Positions 1-4,932 of a DNA stretch of 10,720 nt are shown here, in pieces. The notes below the pieces were generated by a model. It saw only the letters and a program-made list of their open reading frames with translations, ran no database searches and was not told where the DNA came from. Made by a program: the position numbers and the translations under genes. Each line of letters starts with the position of its first letter. Within the stretch, counting starts at the first letter, position 1. Origin of the DNA: SOIA01 sp050116035 (GTDB taxonomy: Bacteria > Acidobacteriota > Aminicenantia > Aminicenantales > Aminicenantaceae); the NCBI GenBank assembly GCA_050116035.1, contig JASFPJ010000093.1, forward strand, positions 1-10,720, read 5' to 3'.

Positions 1-386
1 GCGGACCCTGGCTTGCTTCTCGCCATGGATAATGTGCCATCCAGATGAAGAACACTTGTTTTTTGCGTTGTTTCATGTTCGATGGGCGGCAATATGTTAT
101 CTCGATGAGTGAACCTCAATCCACCTTGAATGACCTCAATCTTTATTTGACTACGGGGCTGGTTATCCATCCTGACGACTCTGTAAAAACAGGCCCCTTT
201 AAAAAGGCCTTCATCCACATATTTTAAAAAATTTGAGGCCGTGACAGGCGCTTTTTTCGCGAATATCTCAACCGCTATATCCCCTCGTTCTGTTTTGATC
301 AACACTCGAGGATTCTTTGTTTCACCTCCGCATAAAAGAACTCCACATAACATTATTAAAATTAGGGTCCGCCAGAATATTTTCAT
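1..386 (-). CDS. Cyclophilin-type peptidyl-prolyl cis-trans isomerase, exported, C-terminus beyond window
   Basis: The reverse strand reads without a stop from position 401 to the left edge. The product is a cyclophilin, an enzyme that speeds cis-trans isomerisation of X-proline bonds during folding. Visible family motifs from the N-terminus are KTERGDIAVEIF, KAPVTASNFLKYV, FYRVV (with the catalytic arginine), EVIQGG and GTLSMARSKPGSA, the last running into the edge. An ATG at 401 is in frame, but I prefer the ATG at 386 because GGAG at 396-399 sits nine bases before it. From there the protein begins MKIFWRTLILIMLCGVLLCGG, a signal peptide or anchor. Two cysteines lie at its end, but no canonical lipobox (Gly/Ala/Ser before Cys) is seen. 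This suggests a folding factor outside the cytoplasm. The RVV-to-VIQGG segment is longer than in human CypA. About 128 codons are present, with the rest of the catalytic domain outside the window. Confidence 0.9.
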   Translation of the reverse strand, partial: MKIFWRTLILIMLCGVLLCGGETKNPRVLIKTERGDIAVEIFAKKAPVTASNFLKYVDEGLFKGACFYRVVRMDNQPRSQIKIEVIQGGLRFTHRDNILPPIEHETTQKTSVLHLDGTLSMARSKPGS

Positions 387-395
387 CAGCTTGTT

Positions 396-399
396 CTCC
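396..399 (-). promoter_or_regulatory. Ribosome binding site that favours the 386 start of the cyclophilin
   Basis: GGAG on the reverse strand lies nine bases before the ATG at 386. It overlaps the upstream in-frame ATG at 401, which has no purine-rich site of its own in the A/T-rich stretch before it. This is the reason for choosing the shorter protein. Confidence 0.55.
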
Positions 400-462
400 A
401 TAAAAATTATTTAAACAAACTGAATCCCTTTTCCAGGATTATCTTACGTCCACTTCAAGAAT

Positions 463-491
463 ACCATAATTAAGACAAACACTGAGGTCAA
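463..491 (-). promoter_or_regulatory. Sigma70-like promoter for the cyclophilin gene
   Basis: On the reverse strand TTGACC (486-491, five of six to consensus) is separated by 17 bases from TATGGT (463-468, four of six). Transcription would start near 455, giving a leader of about 70 bases before the ATG at 386. No strong terminator separates this from the AI-2E gene upstream, so read-through is also possible. Confidence 0.45.
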
Positions 492-626
492 GCTTTTCGT
501 GCTCAGGATTAATAGAGATGGATGTCTGTTATGTAGTTACAGAAATTCTTCTATCGACGAATAGTATTAAAAGGAATTGATAAATGGGAAAATTCCTGTA
601 TGATTTCAAATCGAATTTCGTCGCTG

Positions 627-1670
627 TTAACCTTTACTCATCAATTCAGCGACAAAATTCAAAGGAGGGATATTGCGACAGACGATCTTGACGATGGCTG
701 CAGTCGGGACAGCCAGAATCATGCCACCGATTCCCCACAGCCAGCCCCAGAAAAAGAGGAAAAACAGGACCACAAGCGTGCTCAAACCCAGTCCCTGCCC
801 CATCACCCTTGGCTCCACAAAATTTCCCAGAGTCATCTGGATTGAACCCAGAATGAGGAAAATCAAGAAGGCCGGCCAGAGTGTCTCAAACTGGAATGCG
901 GCGAAAGCCACGGGCAGAGCTGTGGCTATGATGGACCCGATGTTGGGGACATAATTCAGGATAAACGTGAAAAAGCCAAAAACTATGGCAAAATCAACAC
1001 CAAAAATCAGGAGGACAATTGTGGCAAAAACTCCAGTGGCAAAGCTGATGACAGTTTTAATGAACAGGTATTTCTGGATTTGAGTATCGATATTGTAGAT
1101 AACATCAGCAATCTGTGAAGACCTCGCATCATCGAAAGAGTTTTTAATTTTGACTTTAAGGTTTCCCCGTCCGGCAAGGATAAAAATAAGAAAAATAAAT
1201 ACCAGAAAAAGATTGGACATGAAAGCAAAAAACGGACCGAGGGAGGAGACAAAAAAGCCCCCTATTTTACTGACATCCAGCTGCCCCACCCAATCCACTG
1301 GCTCCCACCCTGGGACGATACGCTGTATTTGTTCCTGAATCGGAGCTAAAATAGAATTGATTTTTTGATTGTAATTCGGAAGCTCTGAAGCGAAAGCCTT
1401 TCCACTGGAGTAAAAAAGAAGACCCAAGAGATAAATAATAAAAAAGGCAAATATGATGATAAATATGAGAGAAACAGACTTGGGAATCTTCTTCCGGGTC
1501 ATGAAATCCAGAGAAGGCGAAAGGACAAAGGACAGAAAAATGGCCAAAACAAACGGGAAAAGAACCGGCTTGGCCAGCCGCAATACCACTCCAGCGATGA
1601 AGATGACGATGATGACGAGGCAGGCAACAACAACCTTATTCTCTTTCATGGGTTTTTTTCTAGGCCACAT
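627..1670 (-). CDS. AI-2E / PerM family membrane transporter
   Basis: This 347-residue polytopic inner-membrane protein belongs to the AI-2E transporter family (PerM/TqsA/UPF0118), whose members include exporters of autoinducer-2 and Na+/H+ antiporters; the substrate here is unknown. Three hydrophobic helices occupy roughly residues 10-32, 33-56 and 62-88. A less hydrophobic loop follows (about 90-145), then a helix near 145-168 and a membrane cluster from about 200 to the end. Family signatures are NYVPNIGSIIATALP and EPRVMGQGLGLSTLVV, followed by FFWGWLWGIGGMILAVP. Length is normal for the family. The start is uncertain: the ATG at 1670 has only a weak GGA upstream, and an in-frame ATG at 1649 gives MKENKVVVACLV, a natural N-terminus. 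A perfect TATAAT lies just three bases upstream of the 1670 ATG, which favours 1649 if it is used. The gene stands alone, 133 bp after the DUF6599 gene. Confidence 0.9.
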   Translation of the reverse strand: MWPRKKPMKENKVVVACLVIIVIFIAGVVLRLAKPVLFPFVLAIFLSFVLSPSLDFMTRKKIPKSVSLIFIIIFAFFIIYLLGLLFYSSGKAFASELPNYNQKINSILAPIQEQIQRIVPGWEPVDWVGQLDVSKIGGFFVSSLGPFFAFMSNLFLVFIFLIFILAGRGNLKVKIKNSFDDARSSQIADVIYNIDTQIQKYLFIKTVISFATGVFATIVLLIFGVDFAIVFGFFTFILNYVPNIGSIIATALPVAFAAFQFETLWPAFLIFLILGSIQMTLGNFVEPRVMGQGLGLSTLVVLFFLFFWGWLWGIGGMILAVPTAAIVKIVCRNIPPLNFVAELMSKG

Positions 1671-1803
1671 TCATTATAATCCATTCAGGAATGAAATAAA
1701 AATGCTCCCTTCCGTCACTTTCCTTATAAGAAACTGATTCCGGAAGTTTGAGCTATCGGTCAGCCAAACGAAACAATCCACTTTTTGAAACACAATGATT
1801 TTG

Positions 1804-2724
1804 TTATTTTTCTAAGGACTCGAGCAACATCCTTAAATACCTCACTCCTAACTCATGAAAGTCATCTTTGATCTTCATGACTCCGCAGATGTGATTCTGA
1901 CTCCTTGCTAGGAAGATGTTGTGGTAGTAGCGATCTTTAATTAGATATCCCATCGAGGTCTCTTTGATATCCACATTGCTCTTTTTCTCCAGGTATTGCT
2001 CGAGCATCTTTTGAGCGTCCTCCTCATTCTTGCCCTCGATGATAAAGCAGTCGAACTCCTGGTCTTTAATCAGGTAGCTTGCGACATAACCATCGTGAAG
2101 GAATCCATAGCCCATAAAGTTGCGCAAGATGTACTTTTCGGTGTTCTGGATAAGTCCTTCCTGGGGAAAATGGCTGAGAGCTGGTGGAAACTGGCCTTTG
2201 TCCTTGACTCTTTTCACAATCCTGTTGGAAAACGATTTCAGAATCTCATCAGATTTTTCTCCACAATCGAAACAAAGAAGCTTGATGTAGTATCTCCCGA
2301 CAACAAAATTCAGAGTGCCCTCTTCCAAATACCCCTGGTTTCCTATAGGAATAAACTGGCTCTCTGAAAAACGTTCAGCGCTGTATATGCCAAAAGAATT
2401 CTTCTCATTTCCCATGTCATAGATTTCTATGCTCAATGACGCCTCTTCAACCTCCTTGTCTTTCTCGTACTGCCCGACAATCAATTCCTTAAAGTCATAG
2501 GCGAGATAGATCTCTGCGGCTCCATTGATGTACTCATACAGGTTTCCAGGAATGAAATTCTGTGGCTCCTCTGAATACTTCCAGTCTTCAACCTTGGGTA
2601 AAAGTCCGATAAGAGAAGTCACCTCTTCTGTGTCCAACAGAATGGCTTTACCATTCAAAACAGAAACCAAGATAAACAGGATAAGCGAAATTTTAAAATA
2701 TTTATTAACCATGCGATTCTTCAT
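1804..2724 (-). CDS. DUF6599-type exported protein of unknown function
   Basis: The protein (306 residues from the ATG at 2724) begins with basic residues and a hydrophobic stretch (KYFKISLILFILVSVLNGKA), a signal peptide with likely cleavage near residue 27, so the mature protein is probably periplasmic or surface-located. The segment NLYEYINGAAEIYLAYDF at about residues 61-78 is the hallmark I associate with the DUF6599 family, and the acidic/aromatic-rich remainder (IEIYDMGNEKNSFGIYSAER; NFVVGRYYIKLLCFD) fits it. No catalytic motif is recognisable. A longer form starting at TTG 2745 is possible, but GGAG at 2733-2736 sits eight bases before ATG 2724. A good promoter lies directly upstream. 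Two cysteines in LLCFDCGEK could form a disulfide. Function unknown; family assignment is from memory of the motif. Confidence 0.75.
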   Translation of the reverse strand: MKNRMVNKYFKISLILFILVSVLNGKAILLDTEEVTSLIGLLPKVEDWKYSEEPQNFIPGNLYEYINGAAEIYLAYDFKELIVGQYEKDKEVEEASLSIEIYDMGNEKNSFGIYSAERFSESQFIPIGNQGYLEEGTLNFVVGRYYIKLLCFDCGEKSDEILKSFSNRIVKRVKDKGQFPPALSHFPQEGLIQNTEKYILRNFMGYGFLHDGYVASYLIKDQEFDCFIIEGKNEEDAQKMLEQYLEKKSNVDIKETSMGYLIKDRYYHNIFLARSQNHICGVMKIKDDFHELGVRYLRMLLESLEK

Positions 2725-2732
2725 CTTTATTA

Positions 2733-2736
2733 CTCC
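2733..2736 (-). promoter_or_regulatory. Ribosome binding site deciding the DUF6599 start
   Basis: GGAG on the reverse strand with eight bases to the ATG at 2724. The upstream in-frame TTG at 2745 has no comparable site, so the shorter form is preferred. Confidence 0.6.
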
Positions 2737-2757
2737 ATCCTTCAAGTTCTTTTTTTC

Positions 2758-2786
2758 ACTATAAGCTCTATTTTCCAGTTTGACAA
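2758..2786 (-). promoter_or_regulatory. Strong sigma70-like promoter for the DUF6599 gene
   Basis: On the reverse strand TTGTCA (2781-2786, five of six) and TATAGT (2758-2763, five of six) are separated by the ideal 17 bases. The expected start of transcription is near 2751, about 27 bases before the ATG at 2724. This is the best promoter match in the window. Confidence 0.65.
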
Positions 2787-2860
2787 GTTTTACTTTTCAA
2801 AGGCTGGCTCGAAAAATATTGTCAAAATTATGGATAAAGGAATGTGTGGGCAACTCTTTA

Positions 2861-2890
2861 TTGCAACCCATCTGGGTTTGTTGCTATGAT
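2861..2890 (+). promoter_or_regulatory. Possible promoter with embedded palindrome before the DUF362 operon
   Basis: TTGCAA (2861-2866, four of six) and TATGAT (2885-2890, five of six) are 18 bases apart. The spacer holds the inverted repeat AACCCA-TC-TGGGTT (2865-2878), which could be a repressor site. Transcription would begin near 2897, close to the ATG at 2912, so the leader would be very short and the Shine-Dalgarno site would lie at the mRNA end. That makes the promoter assignment uncertain. Confidence 0.3.
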
Positions 2891-2895
2891 TAGGG

Positions 2896-2901
2896 AAGGA
2901 G
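2896..2901 (+). promoter_or_regulatory. Ribosome binding site for the DUF362 gene
   Basis: AAGGAG lies ten bases before the ATG at 2912. It supports that start as the true beginning of the gene and shows that the protein has no upstream signal sequence. Confidence 0.6.
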
Positions 2902-2911
2902 CTTTTTCATA

Positions 2912-3814
2912 ATGGCGCTGTCAAAAGTGGTTCTTGTTAAGGGGAAAGGAGTTCTGAGCCAGAACAACACTATTGACCAAAAAAAGCTCTCTCAGATGTA
3001 CTCAATAGGATTCGAGCTCTTATTCAACTCGAACAATCCCCAAGAAAGCCTGCGACATCTTTTCAAAAGCAGCGATACTGTTGGCATAAAAATCAACACC
3101 ATCGGGGGGAAAAAAATCTCTACCCGCCCGGAAGTCTCTCATTCATTAGCCAAACATCTGGCTGGATCCGGAATCCCTGAAAGTAACCTGATTATCTGGG
3201 ATCGCACAAACAGGGAACTGAGGGAGGTTGGGTATCGATTGAGTGCCAATCGCAACGGCCTGAAAGTTCATGGCACGGATACTCAAGTCAACTGGGCTGG
3301 ATACAATTATGATCTTGTATCACACCTGAATATCGGGAGCCGTTTCACAAAGATTCAATCAAATTTCGCAACAGCCTCCATTAGCCTCGCCATACTTAAG
3401 GATCACGGGATGGCTGGGATCACAGCAGGAATGAAGAATTACTTTGGAGCCATCCACAACCCGAATAAATATCACGATACCAACTGTGATCCATATGTGG
3501 CTGAACTTTTTGAAACGGAGCCTATAAAAAAGAAACATAAGCTCAGTATCCTGGACTGCCTGGTTGTCCAGTATCACAGAGGGCCTTCCTATCATGCCCG
3601 GTGGGCCAAGAAATTTGAAGCCTTCATCTTTGGCTTGGATCCTGTGGCCACTGATTTTGTCGGCTGGCAAGTCATCGAAAAACTCAGGGCTGAGAATGGA
3701 CTTCCTTCGTTGGAAGAAGAAAACAGAGAGCCGAAATACCTTAAGACCGCTGAAAAAATGGATTTAGGGAAAGCTAACTCTAATGATATAAAAGTGGTAG
3801 AAGAGGAGCTATGA
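2912..3814 (+). CDS. DUF362 domain protein
   Basis: This 300-residue protein of the DUF362 family (PF04015) has unknown biochemical activity; family members are often found beside ferredoxin-type or redox proteins. The pattern seen is VGIKIN at about 57-62, KHLAGSGIPESNLIIWDR at 81-98, LAILKDHGMAGITAGMKNYF at 159-178, GAIHNPNKYH at 179-188, ILDCLVVQYHRGP at 213-225, and GLDPVATDFVGWQVIE at 241-256. Together these cover the whole domain. No ferredoxin cysteine cluster is fused. No signal peptide is present, although related proteins often carry a twin-arginine signal; here that type of signal is on the next gene product instead. The stop overlaps the radical SAM start by four bases (ATGA, 3811-3814), so translation is probably coupled. 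First gene of a three-gene operon. Confidence 0.88.
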   Translation: MALSKVVLVKGKGVLSQNNTIDQKKLSQMYSIGFELLFNSNNPQESLRHLFKSSDTVGIKINTIGGKKISTRPEVSHSLAKHLAGSGIPESNLIIWDRTNRELREVGYRLSANRNGLKVHGTDTQVNWAGYNYDLVSHLNIGSRFTKIQSNFATASISLAILKDHGMAGITAGMKNYFGAIHNPNKYHDTNCDPYVAELFETEPIKKKHKLSILDCLVVQYHRGPSYHARWAKKFEAFIFGLDPVATDFVGWQVIEKLRAENGLPSLEEENREPKYLKTAEKMDLGKANSNDIKVVEEEL

Positions 3815-4932
3815 AAAGGAGACAATTTTTCAAAACTGCCGGAGGGGCTGCTCTCCTGGCAGGTTCTGGCATGTCCTCATTTCTGATGGACCTCCATGCG
3901 TTCAGCGGAGAAGCAAATCTATCCCACGTGGAAGCAAGGTATTACAAAAAACACCCGGACAGAGAAATCGAATGTGAGCTCTGTCCCCGCTTCTGTCTCC
4001 TGGGAGACAAAGAGCGAGGATACTGTGGGGTGAGGGAGAATCAAGGCGGCACATACTACACATTAGTGTACGGGAAGCTCTGTTCTATCCACGATGACCC
4101 GATAGAAAAAAAACCGCTCTTTCACTATCTCCCAGGGAGCCGGGCACTTTCTGTCGCGACGGCCGGGTGTAACGTGAACTGTAAGTTCTGCCAGAACTGG
4201 GAGATATCTCAAGTCAGACCAGAACAAGTCCGAAATTATGATGTCCCGCCCGAAAATTTAGTGGAGATCGCCCTCAAGTACCACTGCCCTGTCATCGCTT
4301 ACACATACACAGAACCGATTGTCTTCTATGAATACATGTATGATACAGCTGTACAAGGTCGCAAGAAAGGAATCCGGAATGTCGTCATCACCGGTGGCTA
4401 CATCAATCCAGAGCCTCTTGTTGAACTGACAAAGGTTGTGGATGCCATAAAGGTCGACCTAAAGTCTTTCTCCCAGGAATTCTACACTGACTATGTGAGA
4501 GGAAAACTGGAGCCAGTGCTCGAAGCCATTAAAATCATCGCTCAAACCAACGTCTGGCTGGAAATCGTCTACCTTGTTATCCCTACACTGAATGACAGCA
4601 TAGAAGAGCTAAGGGGTGTCTGCCAGTGGATTATGAAAGAGATCGGTCCGGATGTGCCCATTCACTTCTCCCAGTTTCAACCCATGTACCTCGTCAAAAA
4701 CCTCCCACCAACCCCTATCTCTACACTGGAAAAAGCGCACACAATCGCGCGGCAAGAAGGGCTTCATTACGTGTACGTTGGGAACGTACCGGGTCATCGA
4801 ACAGAGAGCACATACTGCCCAAAATGTCAAAATATCGTCGTTCAGAGGAGAGGGTATCAAATTCAAAAGGTTGATCTCGTCGCAGGAAAATGCAAAAACT
4901 GCTCGACTCCCATTCCTGGGATCTGGAGTTGA
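3811..4932 (+). CDS. amrS: AmmeMemoRadiSam-type radical SAM enzyme with twin-arginine-like N-terminus
   Basis: The 373-residue protein belongs to the radical SAM family related to pyruvate formate-lyase activase that is named for co-occurrence with AMMECR1 and Memo proteins. Seen in order: MKRRQFFKT followed by a Gly/Ala/Leu-rich hydrophobic stretch (residues 10-26), which is a textbook twin-arginine signal; C55ELC58PRFC62 and C72 in the N-terminal cysteine region; C120NVNC124KFC127QNW, the CxxxCxxC triad that binds the [4Fe-4S]-SAM cluster; VVITGGYINPEP and DAIKVDLKSF in the barrel; and two CxxC pairs (336/339 and 361/364) ending GIW-S, a zinc-ribbon-like tail typical of the family. Length is that of the family plus about 35 residues of signal. 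Start ATG overlaps the DUF362 stop and has GAGGAG just upstream. The reaction is not known. Neither AMMECR1 nor Memo is within the window. Confidence 0.9.
   Translation: MKRRQFFKTAGGAALLAGSGMSSFLMDLHAFSGEANLSHVEARYYKKHPDREIECELCPRFCLLGDKERGYCGVRENQGGTYYTLVYGKLCSIHDDPIEKKPLFHYLPGSRALSVATAGCNVNCKFCQNWEISQVRPEQVRNYDVPPENLVEIALKYHCPVIAYTYTEPIVFYEYMYDTAVQGRKKGIRNVVITGGYINPEPLVELTKVVDAIKVDLKSFSQEFYTDYVRGKLEPVLEAIKIIAQTNVWLEIVYLVIPTLNDSIEELRGVCQWIMKEIGPDVPIHFSQFQPMYLVKNLPPTPISTLEKAHTIARQEGLHYVYVGNVPGHRTESTYCPKCQNIVVQRRGYQIQKVDLVAGKCKNCSTPIPGIWS

Noticed and set aside
45..227. 60-residue plus-strand open frame
   Set aside because: It lies antisense to the cyclophilin coding region, which has clear family motifs; the 60-residue product resembles nothing.
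573..596. GGAATT / AATTCC inverted repeat followed on the reverse strand by TTTT, downstream of the AI-2E gene
   Set aside because: The stem is only six A/T-rich pairs with a 12-base loop, too weak to call a terminator.
673..954. Plus-strand open frames of 81-94 residues within 600-1737
   Set aside because: They are antisense shadows of the AI-2E family gene, with basic, low-complexity translations and no family motif.
1996..2367. 123-residue plus-strand open frame
   Set aside because: Antisense to the DUF6599 gene, without a ribosome site or recognisable domain.
2780..2785. Perfect TTGACA on the plus strand in the divergent region
   Set aside because: No -10-like hexamer lies 16-18 bases downstream; the bases overlap the -35 element of the reverse-strand promoter.
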